Origin: Methanimicrococcus blatticola
GTDB taxonomy: Archaea; Halobacteriota; Methanosarcinia; Methanosarcinales; Methanosarcinaceae
Length of the DNA stretch: 64,000 nucleotides
Direction: 5' to 3'
Assembly: GCF_004363215.1 (NCBI RefSeq)
Contig: NZ_SNYS01000007.1
Location: forward strand, 176,713-240,712
The first letter of the stretch is position 1. Every line of letters begins with the position of its first letter. Below, one piece after another: positions 52,432-61,715 of the stretch. The position numbers and the translations under genes were made by a program. The notes under the pieces are model-generated. The model ran no database searches, was not told the DNA's origin, and saw nothing but the letters and a program-made list of their open reading frames with translations.

Positions 52432-52980
52432 TCAGAGAATGATTGCCAGGAACTTTGCGGGCTTTCCGTCAAGCGCTTTCATGGCGTGCGGATAGTTGGA
52501 ATCAAAATAAATCGAGTCGCCCGGATTTAAAATGACTTCATTGCTGTGAATGTAAATCTTTAAGCTGCCCTCTAAAATGTAGTTGAATTCCTGTCCCGGG
52601 TGAGAGTGAAGCGTCGGCTCTCCGTCTTTGGGCTCGGCCGTTACGACAAAAGGCTCCACTTTTTTGCCGATGAATTTTTCGGCAAGCGCCTGATATTTGT
52701 ATTGGCTGCGGCGCTCAACAGAAACGCCCTTGCCGTCGCGCGTCACCGTAAAAACGTTCATGCGCGGGGACTCGCCTGTTAAAAGAAGAGACATGTCGAC
52801 TTTGAAGAAATTGGCAATTTCTAAAAGCATGCTTGCCGGAATGTCCGCTTCCGCGTTTTCGTATTTCAAATAAGTATCGACAGAGATGTCCATAACGGAC
52901 GCAATCTCTTCAGGCGCAATATCGGAAACTTCACGAAGCTCCTTAATGCGGTTTGCAATTTCAATAATTTTTTCTTGCAT
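52432..52980 (-). CDS. XRE-family regulator with cupin sensor domain
   Basis: 182 residues. The N-terminal helix-turn-helix ([40 protein letters not shown]) is followed by a C-terminal cupin ([38 protein letters not shown]) that probably binds a small effector. The ATG at [11 protein letters not shown] has GGTG upstream; a longer reading is hydrophobic and has no ribosome site. It lies 54 bases before the acyl-CoA synthetase on the same strand. This trio is a recurrent archaeal/bacterial arrangement, so it most likely regulates the synthetase and vor genes. Confidence 0.88.
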   Translation of the reverse strand: MQEKIIEIANRIKELREVSDIAPEEIASVMDISVDTYLKYENAEADIPASMLLEIANFFKVDMSLLLTGESPRMNVFTVTRDGKGVSVERRSQYKYQALAEKFIGKKVEPFVVTAEPKDGEPTLHSHPGQEFNYILEGSLKIYIHSNEVILNPGDSIYFDSNYPHAMKALDGKPAKFLAIIL

Positions 52981-53097
52981 ATATAACACCGAATTTATGA
53001 TAGTGAAAAATAACAAAAGAGGCATAAAAAATAATCGGTGAATCGAAAATGAAATGATGGATTTAAGTTGCAATTTTCAATAACCCAAAAAAACCAC

Positions 53098-53525
53098 CAG
53101 CTAAAATTCAATAACCCGAAACAACCACCCGCTAATTTTTGTTTTCGAACGAAGAGAGAAAACGGAAATTTGCGGATTCGTACCCAGCCGATACAGCAAA
53201 CCCAAAAAACTGATTTATAAGGTTTTATTCTACTGTGTTTGCTTTTGCCGCGCTGTGTCTGCTTTTGCCGCGTTGCGTCTGCTTTTGCCGCGTTGCGTCT
53301 GCTTTTGCCGCGCTGTGTCTGCTTTTGCCGCGTTGCGTCTGCTTTTGCTGCGTTGCGTCTGCTTTTGTCGCGTTGTGTTTACTTTGCTGCGTTGCATCTG
53401 CTCTTTTTTATCGTATCCGTTCGCTTACGCGAACGTGGGTGCTGTTACCTTGCCGTTTGCATTTGCAACCGACTGCCGCCGACGCCGCCCGCCCGCGCGA
53501 GACCCGCCATTTAAAAATAGAAATG
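53098..53525 (+). repeat. Composite hairpin/tandem repeat element, family B, copy 2
   Basis: It begins CCCGAAACAACCACCCGCTAA with a hairpin (about 53130-53174) whose stem is GTTTTC/GAAAAC around GAACGAAGAGA, where copy 1 has CAATTCC/GGAATTG. Then come about eight units of a 20-base repeat (GCTTTTGCCGCGTTGCGTCT, 53240-53400), the palindromic CGTTCGCTTACGCGAACG (53420-53437), TGCTGTTACCTTGCCGTTTG, and CCCGCGCGAGACCC. The tandem units differ completely from those of copy 1 while the flanks are conserved. Open frames through it are artefacts of the repeats. Confidence 0.85.
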
Positions 53526-53611
53526 AAAAACGACAAACGTTTTTAAACAAAACAAAATTGAAAAACGACACACTGTTTTTGAAAAAAGAAAAGAAAAAGA
53601 CAGAAAAACCG

Positions 53612-55276
53612 TTAATAATTCGGCCTTTCCTGTTTCAAATAATTAATCGGATTGTATGCCGGGAAACCGCGGCGTTCCAATTCATCAAGCGCCAATTTTC
53701 TGTGTTCTTCAAAGGACAGCGTAAAGGATGAAATGACATTGCCGGCCGGGTCAGCCTGTGTAATTTCCAAATCTTTTTTGCGTGAAATCAAATGCAAAAT
53801 GTTGCAGGTTGCAGGCGTATTGACAGAGCGCAGGCGGTTGATTGCGGCAGCCGTTTCTTTGTGTGTGAGAATCGGCTTATCTTCACCGCTTTCATAACTG
53901 TACGTGAATCCGATGGCTTTAATGAAAGAGTTCATAACAGCGGCTTCAAAGCTGACAAGTTCGGAAATGCCGGAAAGCATTTCTTCCGTGAACTGAGGCG
54001 TGTAGCCGATACCGTAAGAATCAAAGATGCGTTTGAACGACCATTCGATGACGTCTGAGAGTTCACCCGGAGCAAGCAGCGCCATGACTTCAGTGGGCGT
54101 GTCCAAGTTGTTTTGCGTGCAGTAATCACGCATTTTTTTGGCAAGCGAAGGGGCCATAGCTTCTTCGGCGCAGTTGACTTTCATCATGCTCGCGATGATG
54201 GCAAAAGCGGAGTAGCCGGCACGGTTAAAAAGAAGATTGTCATCAGCCATGTAAACGCCCAAAAGCTCTTTGCAAACGCGCGGACCTTCTTCTTTCATGA
54301 AGCTGATGCATGTGAAAGCGCGGGCGATTTCCTGCGACGTTCCGTTTTGAGCGTAATGAAGAATCAGCGGACGGACGGATTTTTCGATTCTTCCGAAAAA
54401 CTTCATGCCGCGCTCCTCTGTGAGCGGAGAAGTGGAGTTGACCAAAATCATCCAGACCAAATCCATTTGATCGGGGCGGAGAATCTCTTTTTTCTCCAAA
54501 GCTTCAAGCGTGTGAACGCGGGCGGATTCGTCAGCCAAAATGGATTTTTCAAGAAGCGCATAAACGGCGGAGTTGTCTTCTGCCAGCGGAACCGCGACCC
54601 GAATCGCTCTTTTCTGAACTTGGGAACTGAAATCCATCAAATATTTATCCAATTTTTCAATATTGGGCGTCAGTCTGCCGCGCATTTCCAAAATAGATTC
54701 GGCAGCATTGTCACCGAGCGGATAAAGGTCAAGCATATTGTAAAGCGCGTCGGAGACGGGTGACAAATCGCCATCCACTTGCGGAATCAAAACCAACGCT
54801 TCCGCAGCGTAACCGGATTCACGGTTTAAGAATGAAGCCAGAATCGGAAGAATGGTGGGCGGCAAGTGAATTTTATCAAAAAACGGAACGACTTTTTTCT
54901 TGGTTTCAACATCTGCATCGCGGATTGTTGCTTCGAGGAATGAATAACTGTTGATGACAACGGCCGCAGGAAGTTTGTCTAAGGAAAATTCGAGATTATC
55001 AGGCGCGTTGATCAGTGCTTCAACAAACGGCGTGCATAATTCTGCCGGCAGATCCGCGCTGCATAAAAGATCATAAAGGCGTTCGGCGACAGTCGCGTGT
55101 TTTCTTGAGCGTGCCGCTTGAGGAACAATCGTTTGGAATTTTTCAACCATAAACGGCAGCATTTCCGGACCGCCGGCTTGCAAAAATTCAATGCCTTTAT
55201 CAATTTTTTCCTGTTTGTCCGAGCTGAGCGCTTCAACGGCTTTCTGCGGCGTCATTTCAGAATTAAATAATCCCAT
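53612..55276 (-). CDS. Large helical (HEAT-like) protein of unknown function
   Basis: 554 residues, almost entirely alpha-helical, with loose repeats of about 40 residues (for example SSQVQKRAIRVAVPLAEDNS followed by SILADESARVHTLEALEKKE) that suggest a HEAT/ARM solenoid. It starts MGLFNSEMTPQKAVEALSSD. No catalytic motif or membrane segment is evident. A scaffold or protein-binding role is inferred from fold only. Base composition is like the housekeeping genes, so it is probably lineage-specific rather than recently acquired. Confidence 0.7.
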   Translation of the reverse strand: MGLFNSEMTPQKAVEALSSDKQEKIDKGIEFLQAGGPEMLPFMVEKFQTIVPQAARSRKHATVAERLYDLLCSADLPAELCTPFVEALINAPDNLEFSLDKLPAAVVINSYSFLEATIRDADVETKKKVVPFFDKIHLPPTILPILASFLNRESGYAAEALVLIPQVDGDLSPVSDALYNMLDLYPLGDNAAESILEMRGRLTPNIEKLDKYLMDFSSQVQKRAIRVAVPLAEDNSAVYALLEKSILADESARVHTLEALEKKEILRPDQMDLVWMILVNSTSPLTEERGMKFFGRIEKSVRPLILHYAQNGTSQEIARAFTCISFMKEEGPRVCKELLGVYMADDNLLFNRAGYSAFAIIASMMKVNCAEEAMAPSLAKKMRDYCTQNNLDTPTEVMALLAPGELSDVIEWSFKRIFDSYGIGYTPQFTEEMLSGISELVSFEAAVMNSFIKAIGFTYSYESGEDKPILTHKETAAAINRLRSVNTPATCNILHLISRKKDLEITQADPAGNVISSFTLSFEEHRKLALDELERRGFPAYNPINYLKQERPNY

Positions 55277-55364
55277 TCTTGCATCCTCCGATCAAATAAT
55301 GAATTGTAAAAATGAATTGTAAAAGTAAAAAAGAAAAGCGGTTAAAATTAAAAGAGTTTACCGC

Positions 55365-56474
55365 TTATTCTGTCTTTTTTGAGAAATATTTGTGCGCCCT
55401 CTCGATTGCGGCAACCGTTAGTTCAACGCTTTCTTCAATGTCATTCAAATCAACGACTTCAACAGGAGAGTGAATATAGCGCGTCGCAATCTGAATCGTT
55501 CCTGTCGGAATGCCTTCTTTTGTCAAGTGAATGGCGGATGCGTCTGTTGTGCCGCCTTCGCCGACACTGAGCTGGACGTCGATTTCAATTTTGTCTGCGG
55601 ATTCGCGGAGCCATTTAACGACTTGCGGGTGCGCAATCAGTCCGCGGCCGGAAGCATCGGAAATGGAGACAATCGGTCCCGCGCCGATTTCAAGCGGAGA
55701 GTCGAGCTTTGTGATGCCGGGGTGGTCGCCCGGAACGGTGGTGTCAAGCGCGATAGCAACATCAGCGTCAACGGCGTAAGCGGCGGTTTTGGCCCCTTTT
55801 AAGCCGACCTCTTCCTGAACAGTTCCGACAGCGCAAACAGTTGCTTTGATATCTTTTCCCTTCAGGCGGCGCATGACTTCAACCATTAAAGCAACACCGG
55901 CGCGGTTGTCAAAGCATTTGCCGGTCACGCGGTCGTTGGCGAGTTTTGCGAATTGACGGTCAGGTGTAATCCAGGTACCGACTTCGATGCCGAGATTTTT
56001 GACATCTTCGGCATTTTTCGCGCCGATGTCAATGAATAAATCTTTGTGTTTGACGGGAGATTTCGCGTCTTCGGGCGTCATGACGTGCGGCGGTTTGGAG
56101 CCGATAACGCCGTAAAGATCGCCTTTTGTGCCGTGAAGAATGACGCGCTGATTGAGAAGCGTCGGGTCAAACCAGCCGCCGAATTTGGCGAATCGGATAA
56201 AACCGCTGTCTTCGATGTATTTAACCATTAAACCGATTTCATCCATGTGCGCGGCCAACATGATGGTCGGGCCGTTTGGGGAACTGCCTTTGCGGACAGC
56301 AATTAAACTGCCGAGCGCATCGAATTTAATTTCATCCGTACAGTCTTTTAAGTCTTCTTTGAGAAGGCGGCGGATTTCATCTTCGTTTCCGGAAATGCCG
56401 TGCGCGTTTGAATATTTTTCAAGGAGAGACGCGACAGCGTCCAATGATTTTGAATCGTTTGTCAAGTAAACCAC
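55365..56474 (-). CDS. M42-family metallo-aminopeptidase
   Basis: 369 residues, co-catalytic zinc/cobalt peptidase (TET/deblocking aminopeptidase-like). Ligands visible: AAHMDEIGLMV (His, about 76), CFDNRAGVALMVEV (Asp), VQEEVGLKGA (catalytic Glu plus Glu ligand), ALDTTVPGDHPG (Asp) and TRYIHSPVEVVDL (His near 340). It trims peptides after proteasome action. The likely start is GTG (MVYLTNDS) with a TATA-like CTTATAAT about 25 bases upstream and no Shine-Dalgarno. Between GS-like and HEAT-like genes on the same strand. Confidence 0.9.
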   Translation of the reverse strand: MVYLTNDSKSLDAVASLLEKYSNAHGISGNEDEIRRLLKEDLKDCTDEIKFDALGSLIAVRKGSSPNGPTIMLAAHMDEIGLMVKYIEDSGFIRFAKFGGWFDPTLLNQRVILHGTKGDLYGVIGSKPPHVMTPEDAKSPVKHKDLFIDIGAKNAEDVKNLGIEVGTWITPDRQFAKLANDRVTGKCFDNRAGVALMVEVMRRLKGKDIKATVCAVGTVQEEVGLKGAKTAAYAVDADVAIALDTTVPGDHPGITKLDSPLEIGAGPIVSISDASGRGLIAHPQVVKWLRESADKIEIDVQLSVGEGGTTDASAIHLTKEGIPTGTIQIATRYIHSPVEVVDLNDIEESVELTVAAIERAHKYFSKKTE

Positions 56475-56491
56475 TTCGTTTTCTTTTAAGA

Positions 56492-57790
56492 TTATAAGTA
56501 TTTTTCAAGTTCCCACGTATGAACACAGCCGATATAATCGCTCCATTCAAATATTCCTGTTTGATAGATGGAGGAAGAAATTGAATCGCTGAGCGCTTCC
56601 CGAATCAAAGCGTCGTTGTTAAACGCAAGCAGTGCCTCACGCAATGTGTTCGGAAGCGTTCCTGCGGAAAGCGCCTGTTTTTCGGATTCGGAATAATCGT
56701 GCGTTTCAAAATTGACCGCAGGAATCGTCTTTAAATTATCATCAATGCCTGAAATGCCGGCCGCGATTAAAACCAAGAGCGAGAGATACGGATTGCAGGA
56801 TGAATCGGCATTTTGAACTTCGATTCTTGTTGCGCGCCCGCGAGAAGACGGCAGGCGGATGAGGGAATGACGGTCAACCGCAGACCATGAAACATAATAA
56901 GGCGCCTTTCCTTTTTGAACAATTCTTTTGTAAGAATTAACGGTCGGATTGGTGACGGCGCAAATCGCGCGGATGTGTTTGAAAATTCCGGCAATAAATC
57001 CGCGGGCTTTGTCTGAAATCATCATTTCCTGATCGGGATGATAGAATTCATTGAATTCGTCTTTCATCAGCGTGAACCCGAATGTTGTTGTCAGGCCTTC
57101 CATTGTTGTTGCCGGTTTCGGCATGAAAGAGGCATGTAAATTGTGGCGGCGCGCGACATCGGTGACGAGATATTTCGCCGTCATAATGTTGTCGGCCGTT
57201 CGAAGAACGCTGCCTTCTTTGAAGACAATTGAGATCGGCCCCCCCTGATGCATTTGGCGCAGGGAAACAATATCAATTTCGGCAACATTAAGGGCCGAGA
57301 GAATTTCACGCTTGACAGCTTCTGTTTTCATAATAGTTTCAGGACTTGGAGAAAAGGATTCGCCTGATGCCACAAAGGAAGCGTCAAAGAGATAAAAACT
57401 GAGGGAAGAAGACACCGAAAAAGTGTAGCCGGCTTGGTAAATTTTGCGAACGAATAATTTTAAAGCACTTCTGACACAGCCGTCAAAAGGCTGCCCGTCA
57501 AGGAAAGTTAATTCGCAAACGACGCGCCCATAATTTTGTCTCCCGTAATCTAAAATGGAAAACGTTCGCGGGTCAGGCTTAAGCATCAAATCTGAGCCGG
57601 TCGGCTTGAAAGTGCCGCCAACGGAATTATCAAACGGCAAACCTTTTGAAAAAGCACTTTCAAGAAGCGCGGGAGGAACATCGAGTTCTTTGAAAACCCC
57701 GTCAGCATCTGAAAAATGGAATCTGATAAAATCAAGTTCCTCTTCTTTAACGGCTTCAAGAATTTCTGAAATAGTTGTAAATTGAGCCAT
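56492..57790 (-). CDS. Glutamine synthetase-like protein lacking active-site residues
   Basis: 432 residues aligning end to end with GlnA. NPTVNSYKRIV, APYYVSWSAVDRHSLIRLP and NPYLSLLVLIAAGISGID are well kept, as is ELDVPPALLESAF near the start. The catalytic parts are changed: GPEPEFFLF of true GS reads VSSSLSFYLF (both metal-binding Glu lost, about residue 130). HHEVAPGQHEI reads LRQMHQGGPISI. The GSGMH segment reads GLTTTF (His lost), and the flap Glu in YEAP reads GKAP. It therefore cannot be a standard ligase; a regulatory or binding role is likely. GAGAG precedes the ATG; a GTG three codons upstream is an alternative. Confidence 0.85.
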   Translation of the reverse strand: MAQFTTISEILEAVKEEELDFIRFHFSDADGVFKELDVPPALLESAFSKGLPFDNSVGGTFKPTGSDLMLKPDPRTFSILDYGRQNYGRVVCELTFLDGQPFDGCVRSALKLFVRKIYQAGYTFSVSSSLSFYLFDASFVASGESFSPSPETIMKTEAVKREILSALNVAEIDIVSLRQMHQGGPISIVFKEGSVLRTADNIMTAKYLVTDVARRHNLHASFMPKPATTMEGLTTTFGFTLMKDEFNEFYHPDQEMMISDKARGFIAGIFKHIRAICAVTNPTVNSYKRIVQKGKAPYYVSWSAVDRHSLIRLPSSRGRATRIEVQNADSSCNPYLSLLVLIAAGISGIDDNLKTIPAVNFETHDYSESEKQALSAGTLPNTLREALLAFNNDALIREALSDSISSSIYQTGIFEWSDYIGCVHTWELEKYL

Positions 57791-57914
57791 AATCAACACT
57801 CTCTAAATTAAAAATTAAATTTACAAATATAAACCAGTTACAAGTATAAAATTTTGCACCATGACAAACGAATCACAGCAAAAAAAAGATCAAACCGAAT
57901 CTTCGTTTTTTCGA

Positions 57915-58191
57915 AACCCGAAAAAATGATGCATTCGCGCGCGGCACCCTCTCAAAAAGTGCCCCCAGGCACGGTATTGCCGCGGCGAAGCCGCATAAAA
58001 TCGCACAGCGATTTTAAATAAACACCCTATAAAATCGTAGGCAGAGCCATAAAACGCGAAGCGTTTCACAAACACCGCCCACGATTGACGGCGAAGCCAT
58101 AAAAATTTGCGAACAAAGTGAGCAAATTTTCTGCAAACACCGCCCTCCCCCTCGCCCCTGAAAAATCGTGAGCGAAGCGAACGATTTTTTA
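57915..58191 (-). repeat. Hairpin repeat array, family C (three tandem units) with motif D
   Basis: Six hairpins stand in a row. Plus-strand positions: 57983-57995 (GCGGC-GAA-GCCGC), 57998-58016 (AAAATCGC-ACA-GCGATTTT), 58053-58067 (AAACGC-GAA-GCGTTT), 58091-58099 (GGC-GAA-GCC), 58103-58131 (AAAATTTGC/GCAAATTTT) and 58162-58190 (AAAAATCGT/ACGATTTTT with loop GAGCGAAGCGA). Read on the minus strand they form three units, each GGGCGGTGTTT or similar, hairpin, then TATGGCTTCGCC, and end in CGCGCGCGAATGC (about 57933-57945). The last-named hairpin overlaps the end of fno and may terminate it. Confidence 0.85.
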
Positions 58192-58914
58192 AGTAAACTT
58201 AATGCCTGCGTGGCGCAACTCTTTGTTCATTTTTGCAACGTTGAGCAAGAGCGGCGTAATCGGCTCGGTCAGTGCGGCGGCTTCAAGCGGACCGACATCA
58301 ACGGGGTTCAAGCCGGGAATGTCACGGACAAGCTGCATGATGACGTCTTTTGTCTGTTTGTTGTTGCCGCAGACAGCGATATCCAAATCCATGTCTTTGT
58401 CAAAGTCTTCCAAGCGTTTTGCAGAAACGTTGTGGAATGAAGCAACCAAGTCGATTCCCGGCGGAAGAAGAGCCTGAATTTCTTTTGCGGCGCTGCCTGT
58501 TTTCGGAACAGCGTAGCAGAAGTAATCCGCATTGTATTCTTCGGGGTCGACTTCGATTTTGACCGGTTCTGTTCCCATGTTGAGGTAGCAGCGGTCTTTA
58601 ATCATCGGAACGACAACGGATAAAACGGTCTGTCCGTTGCAAAGTGCCGGTTTAATGTGTTCCATAACGGACGGAATCTGATCATAGCGAATAGCAATTA
58701 CAACAGTGTCAGCGGCTTCCGTCGCGGCTTTATTTTCATCGCCCGTAATTTTTGCGGGTAATGATCTCTCTTTCAAGAAAGCGGCATATTCATTTGCTGC
58801 TTCTTGTGCTCTCTCTTTTTCCCTTGAGCCGACAATAACATCGTGGATTTGTCCCCAACGGAGCGCAAAGCCTTTGCCGATATTACCGGTTCCTCCTAAA
58901 ATTGCAATCTTCAT
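58189..58914 (-). CDS. fno: F420H2:NADP+ oxidoreductase
   Basis: 241 residues, near the usual archaeal Fno length (about 220-240). The N-terminal Rossmann motif is MKIAILGGTGNIGKGFALRW with SREKERA for the NADP phosphate. VVPMIKDRCY and PKTGSAAKEIQALL follow, and the C-terminal GPLEAAALTEPITPLLLNVA binds F420. It moves hydride between reduced F420 and NADP+ to supply NADPH for biosynthesis. GGTGAT precedes the ATG. Confidence 0.95.
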   Translation of the reverse strand: MKIAILGGTGNIGKGFALRWGQIHDVIVGSREKERAQEAANEYAAFLKERSLPAKITGDENKAATEAADTVVIAIRYDQIPSVMEHIKPALCNGQTVLSVVVPMIKDRCYLNMGTEPVKIEVDPEEYNADYFCYAVPKTGSAAKEIQALLPPGIDLVASFHNVSAKRLEDFDKDMDLDIAVCGNNKQTKDVIMQLVRDIPGLNPVDVGPLEAAALTEPITPLLLNVAKMNKELRHAGIKFT

Positions 58915-59252
58915 GATTTATCACCAACATTTATCATCTATAAATGTTACCAATTTCAAACTTTACAGGTGGGTGTATATAAATCATTTGGGTGAAAATG
59001 AAAAGTGAAAAAGAATACGGCGAGACACTCAAAAGAGAGAAAACAGAAAAATGGCGCAATGACAAATAAAAAAAATGATAATAACAAACAAAGAACAATT
59101 AAACGACAATTAAAAAAAATGAATAATAATTAAACAATAAATTAAGGAAAAATGATTAAAAAAAGAAATATTGAATAAATCAACATTTCCTTTTTGTCGT
59201 CAAATTCGACTTAACTTTTGTCAGTCAAATTCAACAATTTTTTTCTGTAAAA
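58915..59252. other. AT-rich intergenic region
   Basis: No gene seen. A-rich low-complexity sequence with loose AATAATTAAACAATA-like repeats around 59080-59160. Minus-strand T-runs here may end the mscS transcript. Confidence 0.4.
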
Positions 59253-60053
59253 TTATTTTTTGTCGTCGAATTCACGAAGTAATTCTTCTTTAACAGTCGT
59301 TGCCATCGTACCGACGTCTTCGGTTCCGGCCCAGGCGCGAATCTGAAGATCAACGGTGTCTGCCGTTAAATTCGAAATATAAATTTTCGGCTCAGGGGTT
59401 TGAAGAACCTCGGGATTCTTTTTCAAAACATCCATGACGGCGCGGATTGTGCTGTCAGCGTCGCCGAGAAGAGCGAATGACATGGCAACTTCAAAGCGGC
59501 GTGTCGGCAAATGCGACATGTTTACAATCGCGCTGTTCCAAACCATTTTGTTCGGGAGCATGATGTAAGTGTTGTCGGGTGTAATCAATTCAGTTGACAT
59601 GAGACCGACTTCTTTGACATAACCGGTTTGGCCTGAAACCGTGATGTAATCATCTTTTTTAAAGGGTTCTAAAACAGCGAGCCAAACACCTGCGCCTAAA
59701 TTGGTTAATGTGTCCTGCATACCAAAGCCCAAAATCAAACCGATGACGGCTGAAAGACCAAGGATGATAGACCCGACTGTAATGCCGAGCGCCGAACAGA
59801 ATGCCAGCAAAACAGCAACATACAAAAGTGCCGTGATGAGCTGAACCAAAAAGCTGGCCGCCAATTCCGGAATTTTTGTGCGTTTTAAGAGACGTTTGAA
59901 AACACTGACCAAAATACGGGCGACAATGAATGCCGCAATCAACACGATAATTGCAAATATAACGTCGGAAACCTGCCAATTTGTATAAGGAACAGCAGTT
60001 TCCATGATATCATTTAAAGCGATAATTAATCCCTCCGGGAAATTGTTTACCAT
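59253..60053 (-). CDS. mscS: Small-conductance mechanosensitive channel (MscS family)
   Basis: 266 residues. Three N-terminal helices are followed by the pore helix region SAVIGLILGFGMQDTLTNLG, whose Gly/Ala packing matches TM3 of MscS, and the beta domain (FKKDDYITVSGQTGYVKEVG, LPNKMVWNSAIVNMS). The cytoplasmic end is alpha/beta. It releases solutes upon osmotic downshift. The ATG used has no Shine-Dalgarno but a TATA-like TTTTTATC about 20 bases upstream; an internal GGAGG (60032-60036) has no suitable ATG after it. Confidence 0.9.
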   Translation of the reverse strand: MVNNFPEGLIIALNDIMETAVPYTNWQVSDVIFAIIVLIAAFIVARILVSVFKRLLKRTKIPELAASFLVQLITALLYVAVLLAFCSALGITVGSIILGLSAVIGLILGFGMQDTLTNLGAGVWLAVLEPFKKDDYITVSGQTGYVKEVGLMSTELITPDNTYIMLPNKMVWNSAIVNMSHLPTRRFEVAMSFALLGDADSTIRAVMDVLKKNPEVLQTPEPKIYISNLTADTVDLQIRAWAGTEDVGTMATTVKEELLREFDDKK

Positions 60054-60097
60054 TCAAAATTGATAAAAACCAATCGAATGAAAGAGGTACATCATAA

Positions 60098-60120
60098 TTT
60101 GCCGAGAACTTTCGGCAAAA
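60098..60120. promoter_or_regulatory. Palindrome upstream of mscS
   Basis: TTTGCCGA and TCGGCAAA pair perfectly around six bases. It lies 45-70 bases before the mscS start, between divergent genes, so it could be an operator or a leader hairpin. The remaining gap to the next gene is AT-rich without further structure. Confidence 0.4.
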
Positions 60121-60384
60121 TTTTGAGTGCACAATAAAGGAAATAGTCATTTCAAAAAATATATACGTTTCTAATGATTGATTATTACCCGACCGGTATG
60201 ACAAGATAGATAAGACGTATAATTGAGTCAATTCCGAGTATACCGAGATAGTTGAATGAATTACCCGATTCGTATATGACTGAATGTATTTATAATAAAA
60301 TGTGTTTACTAGTTATTATTTCACATATGTTTATTTCATTATTTTCCATTAATTTATTTCAATTAAAGATTTGAGAACAGAAAT

Positions 60385-61608
60385 ATGAAACAGGAATTAA
60401 CGCGACTCCTTTTGGAAATGTTTAAATCTTACGGGTATGAAACGAGCGAAGGCACGTTCTGCGATATTGTCGGCAAACGCCAGGATTATGAAATCTGGGT
60501 GAAATGCGATATTGAAGGCAATTTGAATACGCTTGAGCGGTTTACGCAGCAGGCAAACGGCAAAAACAGCCTTTACATCACGACTAAGAAAATCAAAGGC
60601 GGCGAGGAAACCGTTCAAAGATACGCGGAAGATACCGGCGTGATGATTTGGGACAGAGACGCGCTTGCCCGCTATGTCGGCGCGTTTATGGTTGCCAATT
60701 TAAGCCGCGAAACATTAGAAAGCGTCGTCGGCAACTACTGTTTGGAATCTCTTTTAGATCAAAAAAAAAACTTTGATCCTGTAAGCGCTTTTGCCAATTC
60801 GAAAAACCCGGCCAGTGGTGTTTTGCCGGAGTTTTATGAAAAAGATCATACAGAAGCACATGCGCCGATTGAAAATTATGATTTCAGCGACATTTTTGAG
60901 GCACCTGAGGAAGATTATACAGCCGCGATATTCAGCGCGCAAACATCCTCCCGAAGAGAATCGGAATATATTGAAGCAGACCGTCCTTTGCCGCAATCCT
61001 ACGACATTCCTGAGCCGGAACCTGAAAGATTCCACGCCGACAAAAAAGAAACGCTTGGCATTCGCGCATCTGCAATCAACATGCCGATTGAGCGCGCGGC
61101 CGCAGCCGGCAAGTCTTCATTCGGTGAAGTCAAAGATGTTGTTTTGAAGTTTGTTCCTTACTGGAAATACACTTATACACTGAAAGTGGACCGAAAAATC
61201 GGAAGCGACCATGTCAAGATGGCGGCATCGGGCGAAGGTCTTTACAACGCCGTCAACGGCAACGAAGATGACATTGAACTCGGTGACATCGGCACACAAA
61301 CCGTGATTCCCGACATTGAATATGTCATGAAGCAGCCGAAGATGACAAAAGAGGAAGCTCAAAAAGTCATTTTGGAACAATTGAAGCGCAAGCATACACA
61401 GGAAATTAAATCCAATGATATGGATGCGCAGTCCATTATTTACCAAAACAAAACTTTCCGCCCGCAGGAAAAGGACTTTGAAATAAAAGTGACACAAGTC
61501 TTTGCGTCCATTTGGGAAGTACAAGGTAAAAAAGCGGCTTTGGAACTGAACGCGTACAACGGCCAACCGTTAACAAACCCGGCCGATGACGGTGCTGAAT
61601 TTGTTTAA
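60385..61608 (+). CDS. Archaeal protein of unknown function with Mrr-like N-terminal domain
   Basis: 407 residues. The first 115 (LLLEMFKSYGYETSEGTFCD, DYEIWVKCDIEG, YITTKKIKGGEE) resemble the restriction-endonuclease-like (Mrr_cat) fold, but a complete catalytic set is not evident. A disordered acidic middle (about 130-225; Glu/Pro-rich) follows. The ordered C-terminal domain starts VVLKFVPYWKYTYTLKVDRK and may bind a ligand or membrane. Not assigned to a named family from memory. Housekeeping-like base composition argues against recent transfer. Confidence 0.6.
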   Translation: MKQELTRLLLEMFKSYGYETSEGTFCDIVGKRQDYEIWVKCDIEGNLNTLERFTQQANGKNSLYITTKKIKGGEETVQRYAEDTGVMIWDRDALARYVGAFMVANLSRETLESVVGNYCLESLLDQKKNFDPVSAFANSKNPASGVLPEFYEKDHTEAHAPIENYDFSDIFEAPEEDYTAAIFSAQTSSRRESEYIEADRPLPQSYDIPEPEPERFHADKKETLGIRASAINMPIERAAAAGKSSFGEVKDVVLKFVPYWKYTYTLKVDRKIGSDHVKMAASGEGLYNAVNGNEDDIELGDIGTQTVIPDIEYVMKQPKMTKEEAQKVILEQLKRKHTQEIKSNDMDAQSIIYQNKTFRPQEKDFEIKVTQVFASIWEVQGKKAALELNAYNGQPLTNPADDGAEFV

Positions 61609-61715
61609 TTTAAAATGACAAATGAAAAAGTTGCAAAAGGATTTATATCTGATTCGCCGCTATGTTCTTTATTGAATGAACTTTCAATATAAAATAAAAA
61701 ACAGAGGAGAAAAAC

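Noticed and set aside
53235..53731. Three overlapping Cys/Ala-rich open frames
   Set aside because: Same cause: a 20-base tandem repeat read in three frames, with no support from codon use or start signals.
56492..57790. Functional glutamine synthetase (glnA)
   Set aside because: The length and fold match, but the residues needed for metal and glutamate binding are replaced, so the plain glnA label would mislead.
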